Below are positions 4,012-13,127 of a stretch of 17,542 bases of DNA, in pieces. How positions within the stretch are numbered: the stretch's first letter is position 1; each line of letters opens with the position of its first letter. The DNA is from Flavobacteriaceae bacterium (GTDB lineage Bacteria; Bacteroidota; Bacteroidia; Flavobacteriales; Flavobacteriaceae). The position numbers and the translations under genes are program-made. Where the stretch lies: contig CANJDA010000028.1 in NCBI GenBank assembly GCA_947472705.1, forward strand, positions 1-17,542, read 5' to 3'. The notes beneath the pieces were generated by a model. It worked only from the letters and a program-made list of their open reading frames with translations. It was not told where the DNA came from and searched no databases.

Positions 4012-5300
4012 TTAAAAAAATTATAGTAAGCATTTGTTTACTTATCTCATTGTCTGCATTAGCTCAAGAAGGAACTGCATCCCCTTATTCTTTTTATGGA
4101 ATTGGAGATATTAAATTTAAAGGAACAGTTGAAAATCATTCTATGGGAGGGGTTTCTGTTTTTCCTGATAGTATTCACATGAATTTACAAAATCCTGCAC
4201 AATTTGCCAGTTTAAAGCGCACCTCTTTAGCTGTTGGTATTACTTATATTAAAACAAAATCTAATACAGAAACCGAAACGGATAAAGCGAGAAGAACTTC
4301 TTTTGACTATTTAGGTATAGGGATACCATTGGGAAAACTAGGTCTTGGATTTGGGTTAATTCCCTATTCTTCGGTAGGATATAAAATTAGAAAAATAACT
4401 TATAATATATCAGACACTGCACCATTTGATACGCTTAGCGCGATTAAATCAAACTATAGAGGCTTTGGCGGTGTAAACAAAGTTTTTTTTGGATTAGGAT
4501 ATAAAATTACTAAGAAAATAAATATAGGTGCCGATATTCAATATAATTTTGGAACCATAGAAACAGATAACAGAACAACAGAAATTAATAATCTATTCGA
4601 ACCTATTCAAAACGGAACAAGAGAATTAAATTCTTCTACCTTAAACGGATTTAATTTTGATTTAGGTGTTACTTACCAAACAAAAATAAATAAAAAGTTG
4701 TCTTTTTTTAGTAGCTTAAATTATACCCCCGAATCTAAACTAAGTTTAAATAATTCACGAACGATTCAAACCTTTCAAGAATTGTTATCTGGAAGTATTA
4801 GTATTCAAGATAGTCAAAATGTAAATGTAGACGATACAACCATTAAGTTACCTTCAAAACTTTCTTTTGGCTCTGGTTTTGGTGAGGTGAAAAAATGGTT
4901 GATTGGTGGTGAAATCACATTAATCAACAGTAGTGTGTCTAGTAATCGTTTTAACGATATTAATGGAGCTACTTTTGAAGATGCTGTTCGTTTTAGTTTA
5001 GGCGGTTATTTTATTCCAAATTATAGTTCTTTCACCAATTATTATAAAAGAATAACTTATCGTGGAGGAATTCGTTATGAAAACACTGGTTTGGTGATTC
5101 AAAATAAATCTATAACTGATTTTGCTGGCAATATTGGTCTAGGATTTCCATTAAGAGGAAGTATTTCAAATCTTAATATAGGTTTGGAAATAGGCAAACG
5201 AGGAACAAAATATAATAATTTAGTTGAGGAAAATTATGTAAATTTATCCATCGGCTTATCTCTAAGCGATGAGTGGTTTATAAAACGTAAATATGATTAA
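4008..5300 (+). CDS. Outer-membrane beta-barrel-like protein
   Basis: 430 residues. A clear signal peptide (MIKKIIVSICLLISLSALA, cleavage before Q20) precedes ASPYSFYGIGD and MGGVSVFPDS, then NLQNPAQFASL. This opening, followed by many alternating Gly/aromatic strands (LGIGIPLGKLGLGFGLIPYS, FGGVNKVFFGLGY), resembles the OmpP1/FadL/TodX type of hydrophobic-compound porins and related flavobacterial barrels. The C-terminal half keeps amphipathic strands (GGIRYENTGLVI, LNIGLEIGKRG) to the end. The likely location is the outer membrane; the substrate is unknown. Start codon overlaps the coaX stop (ATGA) and the 3' end overlaps the next gene by 8 bases, so translation is coupled within the operon. 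FadL assignment is a resemblance only. Confidence 0.7.
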   Translation: MIKKIIVSICLLISLSALAQEGTASPYSFYGIGDIKFKGTVENHSMGGVSVFPDSIHMNLQNPAQFASLKRTSLAVGITYIKTKSNTETETDKARRTSFDYLGIGIPLGKLGLGFGLIPYSSVGYKIRKITYNISDTAPFDTLSAIKSNYRGFGGVNKVFFGLGYKITKKINIGADIQYNFGTIETDNRTTEINNLFEPIQNGTRELNSSTLNGFNFDLGVTYQTKINKKLSFFSSLNYTPESKLSLNNSRTIQTFQELLSGSISIQDSQNVNVDDTTIKLPSKLSFGSGFGEVKKWLIGGEITLINSSVSSNRFNDINGATFEDAVRFSLGGYFIPNYSSFTNYYKRITYRGGIRYENTGLVIQNKSITDFAGNIGLGFPLRGSISNLNIGLEIGKRGTKYNNLVEENYVNLSIGLSLSDEWFIKRKYD

Positions 5301-6588
5301 TATCTTCAAAAATATGAAAGCATTTTATTCTATTGTTGGTGTGTTATTTTTTATGACCACCAATGCTCAAAAGTTTGATTGCTCTTCTAAGATTAAAGAA
5401 TACCAAGACTTGATTCAAGCCAAAAAAATTTCTGAATCTTATGACAGTTGGAATGAGGTAAGAAAAAATTGTCCAAAAGAAAATGAAACTATTTATTCAG
5501 ATGGCGTTACTATTCTTGAATACAAAATAGATAATGAGTCTTCTCTAGAAGAAAAAGAAAAATTAGTTAGAGAGGAACTAAAATTGTATGACCAATTCAA
5601 CAAGAACTTTCCGTTAACCATTCCTGATTTTGAAGTACAAAAAGCGATGACCTTGTACAACCATAAAATTGGTACAAAAGATGAAATTTTAGGATTGCTC
5701 GATAGTGGTTTTGCCAAAGCTTCTAAAAACATTACTTCGGCAAATACTATTTATACCTACTTTAATTTATATTTTGAAAAATATAAAGAAGAAAACAGTA
5801 AAATTACTGTTGATAAGGCTTTGGGAAAATATATGCAAGTAAATGAGCTATTAGAAAATCTAATTGCCTCAATGCCTGAAAAAAACAATGAGTACAAAAC
5901 CGCTCAAAGAGGCATCCGAGCTTTAGCAAAAGAATTAACTAGTTGCGACAGACTTTCAGGTTATTATGAAAAACAATTTGAAAATAATAAAAACGATATA
6001 AGTTGGCTAAATTCAGCATTGTCTAATTTTACCCTAAAATGTAGTGGTTTGCCTATTTACAATACCATGGCTGAGGCCAATTACAAATTAAAAGCCACCT
6101 CAAAATCAGCTTTTTATTTAGCTAATGCTTATGTAAAGCAAAGAAAATTTACCGAAGCTATACAGTATTTCACCGAAGCCGAAACTTTGGAAACAGACCC
6201 TATTGAAAAAGCTAAATTAAATTATTCTTTAGCCACTGGTTTATTGAGTAATGACAAAGTAAAATCTAAAGAATTACTTAACAAAACTTTATCCTTAAAT
6301 CCAAAAATGGGAAGAGCCTATTTATTCCTTGGTGAATTGTATGCCAACAGCGCTGAAGAATGCGGTCAAACTGATTTTCAAAAGAAAGCCGTTTATTATT
6401 TAGCTATTGAAACCATGAAAAAAGCAGTAGCTGCTGAACCTATTTTAAAAACAACAGTACAAAAAATGTCTGATAATCTAGCTTCAAAATCATTAACTTC
6501 AGCCGAGATTAGCAATGCAAAAATGAATGGAAAATCGATTAAGATTGAATGCTGGATTAATGAAACCATTGTTTTTCCTACTAAATAA
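5293..6588 (+). CDS. Secreted TPR-repeat protein
   Basis: 431 residues. The first ATG (5293) overlaps the previous stop; a second ATG at 5314 would give a cleaner signal peptide, MKAFYSIVGVLFFMTTNA, cleaved before Q, and may be the real start. The mature part is largely helical. Tetratricopeptide-like helix pairs lie around residues 260-350: SAFYLANAYVKQRKFTEAIQ, then KAKLNYSLATGLL and MGRAYLFLGELYAN. TPRs act as protein-protein scaffolds. The C-terminus (KIECWINETIVFPTK) may be a conserved end cap. It lies between an outer-membrane-like protein and LptC, so it probably works in the periplasm in envelope assembly; no partner can be named from sequence. Confidence 0.75.
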   Translation: MINIFKNMKAFYSIVGVLFFMTTNAQKFDCSSKIKEYQDLIQAKKISESYDSWNEVRKNCPKENETIYSDGVTILEYKIDNESSLEEKEKLVREELKLYDQFNKNFPLTIPDFEVQKAMTLYNHKIGTKDEILGLLDSGFAKASKNITSANTIYTYFNLYFEKYKEENSKITVDKALGKYMQVNELLENLIASMPEKNNEYKTAQRGIRALAKELTSCDRLSGYYEKQFENNKNDISWLNSALSNFTLKCSGLPIYNTMAEANYKLKATSKSAFYLANAYVKQRKFTEAIQYFTEAETLETDPIEKAKLNYSLATGLLSNDKVKSKELLNKTLSLNPKMGRAYLFLGELYANSAEECGQTDFQKKAVYYLAIETMKKAVAAEPILKTTVQKMSDNLASKSLTSAEISNAKMNGKSIKIECWINETIVFPTK

Positions 6589-7139
6589 TGACACTTTATT
6601 CTAAAAATAGTTTTCCGTTACTTAGTGCAATTTTTCTTTGCCTAACATTTATAGCATGTGAAAGCAATTTTAAAGATGTACAAAAAATGGGCATTTCAGA
6701 ATTCTCACCTAGTGGTGATGCCGATTCAATCAATTTAAAATATACCGATTCAGGAAGAATAACCGCCAATTTAATCAGTCCAAAAATGCTTGATTATGCT
6801 ACTATGGAATTTCCTTTTACTGAATTTCCAAAAGGCATACACCTTACATTATTTGATAAAAATGGCAAGCAAACTTTTGTGGTTGCTAACTATGCTGTTT
6901 CCCATAAATTGACCAATTTGATTGACCTTCAAGGAAGCGTTAAAATATCCAATCAAAGCGGAGATGTATTAGAAACAGATCAACTGTATTACAATCAGAA
7001 AAACGAATGGTTTTTTACTGAAAAAAAGTTTAAATTTACTTCTCCCAAAGGGGTTTCTTTTGGAGAAGGCATTGATTTTAGCAAAGACTTTAAAAAAGTA
7101 AACTCCAAAAAAATATCAGGACAAGTCCAATCAGAATAA
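6588..7139 (+). CDS. lptC: LPS export periplasmic protein LptC
   Basis: 183 residues. The N-terminus has a hydrophobic stretch ending LTFIAC, a good lipobox with C24, so the protein is likely a lipoprotein in Bacteroidetes. The rest shows the LptC beta-jellyroll pattern: DADSINLKYTDSGRITANLI, LISPKMLDY, then the fish-bone strands YAVSHKLTNLIDLQGSVKI, VLETDQLYYNQ and WFFTEKKFKFTSPKGVSFGE. LptC hands LPS from the LptBFG extractor to the LptA bridge. The ATG shares one base with the preceding TAA (TAATG), and the next ORF begins 2 bp after the stop. The region is conserved around coaX and other envelope genes in flavobacteria, to my knowledge. Confidence 0.85.
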   Translation: MTLYSKNSFPLLSAIFLCLTFIACESNFKDVQKMGISEFSPSGDADSINLKYTDSGRITANLISPKMLDYATMEFPFTEFPKGIHLTLFDKNGKQTFVVANYAVSHKLTNLIDLQGSVKISNQSGDVLETDQLYYNQKNEWFFTEKKFKFTSPKGVSFGEGIDFSKDFKKVNSKKISGQVQSE

Positions 7140-7141
7140 CT

Positions 7142-7339
7142 ATGAACTATTTAAGATTTACCCAATACGCATACCTAATTGCCGGAGTACTTGTAGCCAT
7201 TGAAAGTTATAATCAGTACCAAGCAGGTAATACTAACAAAGCCATAATAATGGGAATTTTTACCCTTGTTGCGGTGTTTATGTTTTTTTTTAGAAAGAAT
7301 TACGCTAAAAAATTTCAAGAACGAAATAAAAAACCTTAA
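7142..7339 (+). CDS. 65-aa membrane protein of unknown function
   Basis: A small protein with two predicted membrane helices (about 8-22, YAYLIAGVLVAIESY, and 34-51, AIIMGIFTLVAVFMFFFR) joined by a polar turn (YQAGNTNK). A lysine/arginine-rich tail (KNYAKKFQERNKKP) should stay in the cytoplasm. It lies 2 bp after lptC and 3 bp before the CBS-domain transporter, clearly within the operon. No family recognised; a small accessory subunit for its neighbour is a guess. Confidence 0.75.
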   Translation: MNYLRFTQYAYLIAGVLVAIESYNQYQAGNTNKAIIMGIFTLVAVFMFFFRKNYAKKFQERNKKP

Positions 7340-7342
7340 CCC

Positions 7343-8602
7343 ATGGAAATCGGAATAATCATCATATGCTTGATACTTTCCGCTTTTTTTTCAGGAATGG
7401 AAATTGCTTTTGTTTCCTCCAATAAAATTTATCTTGAAATAGAAAAAAAGCAAGACGATTTTATTTCCAAAATCCTAACTAAGCTTACTCAAAAACCATC
7501 CAAGTTTATTGCTACTATGCTCGTTGGCAACAATGTGTCTATGGTAGTTTATGGTTTTTTCATGGGCGATTTGCTGATGCATTACTTTACTTATTTTGGG
7601 TTTAATTTTTCCGATTTAACCAATTTATTACTGCAAACAATTCTTTCCACTTTAATTGTATTGATGACCTCAGAGTTTTTGCCAAAAGTGTTTTTTCAGA
7701 TTTATGCCAATAGTTTTATTAAGTTTTTTGCCCTGCCTGCTTACTTTTTCTATAAACTTTTCTATTACATATCGTCTTTTATGATTTGGATTTCTGATTT
7801 TATTTTGAAGAAATTCTTTAAAACCGAAGGCGATCAAATCAATCTTTCGTTTAGCAAAGTAGAATTAGGCAATTACATTTCAGAACAAGTTAATTCAATG
7901 GATGATGCAGGTAGTGTGGATTCAGAGATTCAAATTTTTCAAAATGCATTAGAATTTTCCGGAGTTAAAGCTCGTGATATCATGACGCCAAGAACCGAAT
8001 TGGTAGCTGTTGATTTGCACAGTTCCATAGTTGATTTGAGAGATCTTTTCATCGAAACAGGTTATTCTAAAATATTGATTTATTTCAATTCATTGGATGA
8101 TATTGTTGGGTATGTTCACTCGTTTGAATTATTCAAAAAACCAAGAAGCATCAAGTCGGTTATGATTCCTGTAGAATTTGTGCCTGAGACCATTTTCATT
8201 AAAGATGTAATGAATTTATTGACTAAAAAACGGAAAAGTATTGCCGTAGTTTTGGATGAATATGGCGGAACAGCAGGCATCGTAACAATGGAAGACATAG
8301 TAGAAGAACTTTTTGGCGAAATTGAAGATGAACATGATTCTGACGAGGCATTGATAGAAAAACAGTTGGAGGATGGTAGTTATTTGTTTTCCACCCGATT
8401 GGATGTGGAATATCTTAATGAAGTGTATAAATTTCAAATTCCAGAAAATGATTCTTATGGCACTTTAGGCGGATTCATTGTTGATTTCTCCAAAGAAATT
8501 CCTCAAAAAGGAGAACAAATCACCATAGGAAATTACCAATTCATCATTGAAGAAGCCTCAAATAAAAAAATTGAATTGGTTAAAATGACCTTAATCGATT
8601 AA
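7343..8602 (+). CDS. CNNM/CorC-type hemolysin-family membrane protein with CBS pair
   Basis: 419 residues in the order DUF21/CNNM membrane domain, CBS pair, CorC_HlyC domain. Residues 1-160 hold several membrane helices with the family motifs ILSAFFSGMEIAFVSSN, LVGNNVSMVVYG and LMTSEFLPKVFF. The CBS pair (about 209-330) begins RDIMTPRTELVAV and ends VLDEYGGTAGIVTMEDIVEE. The CorC_HlyC domain occupies about 345-418 (LFSTRLDVEYLNEVY, YGTLGGFIVDF). Relatives bind adenine nucleotides at the CBS pair and are linked to magnesium/sodium transport; the old name hemolysin C is misleading. The gliding protein GldE belongs to this superfamily, but no gldD neighbour is seen, so I do not use that symbol. 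It is the last gene of the coaX-lptC cluster. Confidence 0.88.
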   Translation: MEIGIIIICLILSAFFSGMEIAFVSSNKIYLEIEKKQDDFISKILTKLTQKPSKFIATMLVGNNVSMVVYGFFMGDLLMHYFTYFGFNFSDLTNLLLQTILSTLIVLMTSEFLPKVFFQIYANSFIKFFALPAYFFYKLFYYISSFMIWISDFILKKFFKTEGDQINLSFSKVELGNYISEQVNSMDDAGSVDSEIQIFQNALEFSGVKARDIMTPRTELVAVDLHSSIVDLRDLFIETGYSKILIYFNSLDDIVGYVHSFELFKKPRSIKSVMIPVEFVPETIFIKDVMNLLTKKRKSIAVVLDEYGGTAGIVTMEDIVEELFGEIEDEHDSDEALIEKQLEDGSYLFSTRLDVEYLNEVYKFQIPENDSYGTLGGFIVDFSKEIPQKGEQITIGNYQFIIEEASNKKIELVKMTLID

Positions 8603-8671
8603 TTTCTTAAAAAAATCAAAAAAATATTTGAAATTATAACTGTGTGAGTATTATTATTTCACAGATAATTG

Positions 8672-8679
8672 TATTTTCG
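8672..8679 (+). promoter_or_regulatory. Possible -7 box of the peptidyl-prolyl isomerase gene
   Basis: TATTTTCG differs from TAnnTTTG at one position and lies 31 bases before the ATG at 8711. No TTG is present at the right distance. The 108-bp gap shows no terminator, so read-through from the upstream operon is also possible. Confidence 0.3.
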
Positions 8680-8710
8680 CAAACTGAATTAAAAATTAAC
8701 ATATATAGAA

Positions 8711-10807
8711 ATGGCAGTTTTATCAAAAATTAGAAAACGTTCAGGTTTACTTTTACTTGCTATAGGTTTTGCATTATTAGCATTTGTGGTGCAGGATTTA
8801 TTTACTAAAGGTTTTAAAAGTTTATCTAAAGATGTAGGAACCGTAAACGGAAAAGATATTTCTTTTGAAGAGTTTAGAATAAAAGTAGCTAACACCGAAA
8901 AAAATAGTCAAAACCAAGGACAAACTATGACTTCTATTCAAGCTTCTAACCAAGTTTGGAATCAAGAAGTAAATATAGCTTTACTTTCGGCAGAATTTGA
9001 AAAATTAGGAATTCGCGTTGGTGAAAAACATATCATTGAAGTTTTAAAATCTAATCCTCAAATTGGTCAAAACCAATTGTTCTTGAATGCCGCAGGTAAA
9101 TTTGATTTAAACAAATTTAAAGACTATTTTAAATCAAACCCTGAAAGCCTTCAATTGCTGAAAGATCAAGAAAAAGATGCTGAGCTTAATGCAAAATATC
9201 AAATCTATAACTCCTTAATTAAAGGAGCTATGTATACTACTGAAACAGAAGGTAAATTGAAATATGAATCAGAAACTAACAAAGTGAATTTTGATTTTGT
9301 ATCTGTACCTTTTTCTTCTATTAAAGACAGTGATGTAAAAGTAACCGATGATGAAATTGTTGCTTACATGAAAACTAAAGAGAAAAAATTCAAATCAGAG
9401 GAAACTCGTGAATTGGATTATGTTTTGATAGAAGATAAACCATCTGGAGCTGACGAAGCTGAGATCAAAAACAAAATAAATTCTCTATTAACTACTCATG
9501 TTGAGTTTAAAGATGGTAAGAATGATACAATTCAAGGATTCAAATCAGTTGCTGATAATGCTGAATTTGTAAACTTAAATTCTGATGTTCCTTTTGATTC
9601 TACATATGTAAGCAAACAAGACTTGCCTGCAGAACATGCTGATGCGCTATTTGCAACGGCTACAGGAGATGTATATGGCCCATACATGAGAGATAAATAC
9701 TATTGTATTTCAAAAGTATTAGGAAGAAAAGCTGGAGCAAAAGTTAAAGCTAGCCACATCTTAATTAGCTGGGAAGGAACAAAAGTGCCAAACAAAAAAG
9801 AGAAAAGAACGAAAGAGCAAGCTAAAGCTAAAGCAGATGGTTTATTAGCCCAAGCTAAAGCGAACCCTGGGATGTTTGCCATTTTGGCAATGACTAACTC
9901 TGATGATTCCTCTGCACAACAAGGTGGTGATTTAGGTTTCTTTGGTCCAAATCAAATGGTAAAACCATTTAATGATTTTGCATTCAACAGTCCAATTGGT
10001 ACTATCGGGTTAGTAGAAACAGAATTTGGTTATCACATTATAAATGTAACAGACAAGCAAGATGCTATCAAATTGGCAACTGTTGCTCAAAAGATTCAGG
10101 CGTCTGAAACAACCAATGACAAAATTTATGCTCAAGCTACGAAATTTGAAATGGATGCTGCTTCAAACGATTTTGCTAGTTTAGCTAAAAAAATGAATTT
10201 AACGGTTACTCCATCTATTAGAGTAAAAGCTATAGATGAGAATTTTGGTTCAGTTAACAATCAAAGACAAATTGTAAAATGGGCTTTTGATAAGGAAACA
10301 AACATTGGTGATGTAAAACGTTTTGAAGTAGTAAACGTAGGTCACGTGATTGCTAAATTGAAAAAAGTAACTCCTAAAGGTTTAATGTCTGTAGAAGAAG
10401 CTAGACCACAAGTAGAGTTAATTTTGAAAAACAAAAAGAAAACCGAGAAAATCAAAGCTAAAATGACTGGTGCTTCATTGGCGGCTATTGCTGCTTCAAA
10501 TAAAGTTACTGTTCAAAATGCAATGGATTTAAACATTGATAACCCAGCCATTCCTAATGCTGGATACGAACCAAAAGTTGTGGGTATGGCTTTCTCATCA
10601 AAAGTAGGTCAAATTTCAAAACCAATTGAAGGTAATTCAGGTGTATATGTAATAACTACAAAAACGGTTACTAAAGCACCTGCTTTAAAAGACCATAAAG
10701 ATTACACTTTAAAAGTTCAACAACAAGTGGCAAATTATGGAGGAAGAGCCATGCCAGCGTTGAAAAACGATGCCGATATTGAAGACAACAGAGCTGATTT
10801 TTATTAA
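8711..10807 (+). CDS. Membrane-anchored parvulin peptidyl-prolyl isomerase (PpiD/SurA-like)
   Basis: 698 residues. A basic N-terminus (MAVLSKIRKRSG) and one membrane helix (LLLLAIGFALLAFVVQDLF) anchor it with the bulk in the periplasm, as in PpiD. A SurA_N-like chaperone region follows (about 40-200, VGTVNGKDISFEEFRIKV, then an NLNKF-type helical stretch). A parvulin domain spans about 346-450, starting KASHILISWEG, with GGDLGFFGPNQMVKPFNDFA and GYHIINVTD, the typical core and end. A second, diverged rotamase-like or chaperone region may lie near 560-660 (FSSKVGQISKPIEGNSGVYV). Such proteins assist folding of outer-membrane and secreted proteins. The gene stands alone between a 108-bp gap and a strong bidirectional terminator. 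PpiD of E. coli is about 620 aa, so this is slightly long. Confidence 0.88.
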   Translation: MAVLSKIRKRSGLLLLAIGFALLAFVVQDLFTKGFKSLSKDVGTVNGKDISFEEFRIKVANTEKNSQNQGQTMTSIQASNQVWNQEVNIALLSAEFEKLGIRVGEKHIIEVLKSNPQIGQNQLFLNAAGKFDLNKFKDYFKSNPESLQLLKDQEKDAELNAKYQIYNSLIKGAMYTTETEGKLKYESETNKVNFDFVSVPFSSIKDSDVKVTDDEIVAYMKTKEKKFKSEETRELDYVLIEDKPSGADEAEIKNKINSLLTTHVEFKDGKNDTIQGFKSVADNAEFVNLNSDVPFDSTYVSKQDLPAEHADALFATATGDVYGPYMRDKYYCISKVLGRKAGAKVKASHILISWEGTKVPNKKEKRTKEQAKAKADGLLAQAKANPGMFAILAMTNSDDSSAQQGGDLGFFGPNQMVKPFNDFAFNSPIGTIGLVETEFGYHIINVTDKQDAIKLATVAQKIQASETTNDKIYAQATKFEMDAASNDFASLAKKMNLTVTPSIRVKAIDENFGSVNNQRQIVKWAFDKETNIGDVKRFEVVNVGHVIAKLKKVTPKGLMSVEEARPQVELILKNKKKTEKIKAKMTGASLAAIAASNKVTVQNAMDLNIDNPAIPNAGYEPKVVGMAFSSKVGQISKPIEGNSGVYVITTKTVTKAPALKDHKDYTLKVQQQVANYGGRAMPALKNDADIEDNRADFY

Positions 10808-10827
10808 AAATTAGTTCCGATATAAAT

Positions 10828-10860
10828 AAAAAACCCTGAAGTAATCCTTCAGGGTTTTTT
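10828..10860. terminator. Bidirectional terminator between ppi and the GHMP kinase
   Basis: A perfect 14-bp stem, AAAAAACCCTGAAG (10828-10841) with CTTCAGGGTTTTTT (10847-10860), and a 5-nt loop. The A- and T-tracts on both sides let it work in both directions, as expected between convergent genes. The minus-strand stop codon is only 3 bases away. Confidence 0.92.
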
Positions 10861-10862
10861 AT

Positions 10863-11780
10863 TTAAACCAATATCATGTCTTTATATGGAATAATCGTAT
10901 CAAAACCTTTTTGCTTGAAATATTCCGTTGGGTTTTCTTTGGAAATACTCATCACAAAGTCACCTCCCCATGCCCCTAGACTTTTTAAGGTACCTTTAAA
11001 ATCAGAAAACAACAATTCTTTAACTGTTGGTAATTCTAAAACATTACTTAACTCGATTTCATGTTGTTGCAAAGCCAAAGCAAATTCTCTTGGTTCAGCT
11101 GCTTCTAGTATCTTTTTAGTAATACTGTCAATTATTGGAATTGATTTTTCAATATAGTTGTGTTTTCCAAAATAAGAGGTAATGGCATTTTTACTATTCT
11201 GCTTTTTATTCAAGTAAATAAAAAAGATTTTGTCTGTAAAAACAGGTTGAAAATTTACGGTTTCAATAAGAGGTTTTTCATTCACCAACTGGTAAATAAT
11301 TCCCGAATTGTTTTGGGCACAAGCAATATCATAACCACTACCTCCAAAACTCTTTTTTAGCAGTTCATAGGCATCTATTTGCAACCATTGAGCAATATTA
11401 TTAATTAATGTAGAAGAGGTGCCTAAACCCCACTTTTTGGGAAATGTTAATTCGGTAGTAACAACATAACCATTAGCTTCAGTTATAAAATTAGAATTAA
11501 AAAGATAGCCTTCATGTAAAATTTCAATCAAAGTATTTTTAATAGTATACAAATCATCAAATCGCTCTTTATTAATAATCGAAGCAAACGGAATAGTTTC
11601 TTCAAACCAAATACTCCCATCGCTGTCATAACTCGTCCAATGAATTTTTTGCCCATTACCCTCTTCAATATTTAGATTTTGCCCAAATTTTGTAGGTAAT
11701 GCAAACGCTTTGGCACCGTCAAGCACCAAATATTCTCCTGTGATGAGTAACTTCCCGTTGCTGTAAAAGGTTTTTTTCAT
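10863..11780 (-). CDS. GYDIA-family GHMP kinase
   Basis: 305 residues. GHMP-kinase features in order: GEYLVLDGAKAFALP (15-29), the glycine-rich ATP loop KKWGLGTSSTL (115-125), the signature GGSGYDIACAQ (146-156) that names the family, and the C-terminal motif LGAWGGDFVM (268-277). GHMP kinases phosphorylate small metabolites (galactose, homoserine, mevalonate, phosphomevalonate). Adjacent to HMG-CoA reductase in the same orientation, 22 bp away, it very likely serves the mevalonate pathway to isopentenyl diphosphate. The precise step (mevalonate or phosphomevalonate kinase) cannot be read from sequence. It is the last gene of the AsmA-HMGR operon and ends at the bidirectional terminator. Confidence 0.88.
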   Translation of the reverse strand: MKKTFYSNGKLLITGEYLVLDGAKAFALPTKFGQNLNIEEGNGQKIHWTSYDSDGSIWFEETIPFASIINKERFDDLYTIKNTLIEILHEGYLFNSNFITEANGYVVTTELTFPKKWGLGTSSTLINNIAQWLQIDAYELLKKSFGGSGYDIACAQNNSGIIYQLVNEKPLIETVNFQPVFTDKIFFIYLNKKQNSKNAITSYFGKHNYIEKSIPIIDSITKKILEAAEPREFALALQQHEIELSNVLELPTVKELLFSDFKGTLKSLGAWGGDFVMSISKENPTEYFKQKGFDTIIPYKDMILV

Positions 11781-11802
11781 TTAAGAGGAACTAATTTCAG
11801 TT

Positions 11803-13119
11803 CTATTTTCTTAAGTTCTCAATCAATTCCACCACAGAGGCATGAGAAACTGTATGATTTGTAAAATACGCCGCAATGGCTTTTCGCTCTTCAGAAGTAG
11901 CTTGATATTGATTTAAAATATTATTCAAGTGCATTTTCATATGACCTTCTTGAATACCTGTAGTTGTTAACGAACGTAGGGCTGCGAAGTTTTGTGCCAA
12001 ACCAGTTACTGCAACAATTTGCATCAATTCTTGAGCGGAGGGTTTTCCTAGAATTTCAAGAGCCATCTTAACTAAAGGATGTAACGAAGTCAAACCACCA
12101 ACCGTTCCTAATGCCAACGGAATTTCCATCCAAAAGGTGAAGATGTCGTTTTCAATTTTAGCATGTGATAAACTTGAATAATTTCCATTTCGAGACGCAA
12201 AAGCGTGCACTCCGGCTTCTACTGCTCTGAAATCATTTCCAGTAGCTAACACTACCGAATCAACTCCATTCATAATCCCTTTGTTGTGTGTCACAGCACG
12301 AAATGGCTCAATCTCGGCTATACAAACAGCTTGTATAAACTTCTCCGCAAACTCTTGTGGGTTTTCTATTTTCTTTTCAGCAAGCTCTTCTACTTTACAC
12401 GAAACTTCGGCACGAACAATACAATTAGGAACATAGTTAGACAAGATGCTCATCACTACGTTTATGTCTTTTTCATTTTCGTCAAAATCAACATACAATA
12501 GAGCGGCTTCTTTTAACGTTTTCGCTAATTGCTCTAAACACGAATTGATGAAATTCGCACCCATGCTGTCTTTGGTGTCAAAAGTGACATGAAGCTGATA
12601 GTAATTGGCTAATTCCGAAGTTTTATCTCGAAGTTCAATAGAAATAATTCCGCCTCCCCGCTTTTGCATGTTCTTGGTAATACTTGCTGTAGAATCCAAT
12701 AAAGTTGCTTTAACTGTATTGAAAAACTGTTGAAGTTTAGCCGAATCCCCTTTAAAAATAAAATGAACCTGCCCAATTTTTTCGGTATTTAAAACAGTAG
12801 CTTTAAATCCGCCACGTGTGCTCCAAAATTTAGCCGACTTAGCGGCGGCGGCTATCACTGAACTTTCTTCGATAACCATAGGAATCGAATAATATTTCCC
12901 ATTGATAAGGAAATTGGGCGCAATTCCCATGGGTAAATAAAAATTGGTAATGGTGTTTTCTATGAATTCATCGTGCAATTGTTGCAATTTGGTATCATCG
13001 TTCCAATACTGTTTTATGGTATTAATGGCATCGATGGGGTTAGAAAAATATTCATTGGCAATCCAATTGATTTTTTCTTCTTTGGATAATTTTGAAAATC
13101 CTGCAACGGCATTATTCAT
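11803..13119 (-). CDS. Hydroxymethylglutaryl-CoA reductase, class II (degradative-type)
   Basis: 438 residues from the ATG at 13119; an upstream GTG (13125) would add two residues, but the ATG is the better start and lies 8 bp after the AsmA stop. Class II landmarks: the N-terminal FYLPMGIAPNFLING, PMVIEESSVIAAAAK (catalytic glutamate at 84/85), DSMGANFIN (184-192), HNKGIMNGVDSV (K280, D287), GTVGGLTSLHP (338-348) and GHMKMH with a catalytic-type histidine (393). The enzyme converts HMG-CoA to mevalonate using NAD(P)H. In Flavobacteriaceae class II enzymes serve isoprenoid synthesis despite the 'degradative' label, and the GHMP kinase next door supports this. Nothing needed for catalysis appears missing. 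Confidence 0.95.
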   Translation of the reverse strand: MNNAVAGFSKLSKEEKINWIANEYFSNPIDAINTIKQYWNDDTKLQQLHDEFIENTITNFYLPMGIAPNFLINGKYYSIPMVIEESSVIAAAAKSAKFWSTRGGFKATVLNTEKIGQVHFIFKGDSAKLQQFFNTVKATLLDSTASITKNMQKRGGGIISIELRDKTSELANYYQLHVTFDTKDSMGANFINSCLEQLAKTLKEAALLYVDFDENEKDINVVMSILSNYVPNCIVRAEVSCKVEELAEKKIENPQEFAEKFIQAVCIAEIEPFRAVTHNKGIMNGVDSVVLATGNDFRAVEAGVHAFASRNGNYSSLSHAKIENDIFTFWMEIPLALGTVGGLTSLHPLVKMALEILGKPSAQELMQIVAVTGLAQNFAALRSLTTTGIQEGHMKMHLNNILNQYQATSEERKAIAAYFTNHTVSHASVVELIENLRK

Positions 13120-13127
13120 AGACACAT

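Noticed and set aside
7343..8602. Naming the CNNM/CBS protein gldE
   Set aside because: GldE belongs to this superfamily, but no gldD neighbour is present and several paralogues are usual in flavobacteria.
8643..8663. TGTGA-N11-TCACA inverted repeat before the peptidyl-prolyl isomerase gene, CRP-like
   Set aside because: CRP-type sites have a 6-bp spacer; 11 bp is wrong, and the DNA is AT-rich enough for such half-sites to arise by chance.
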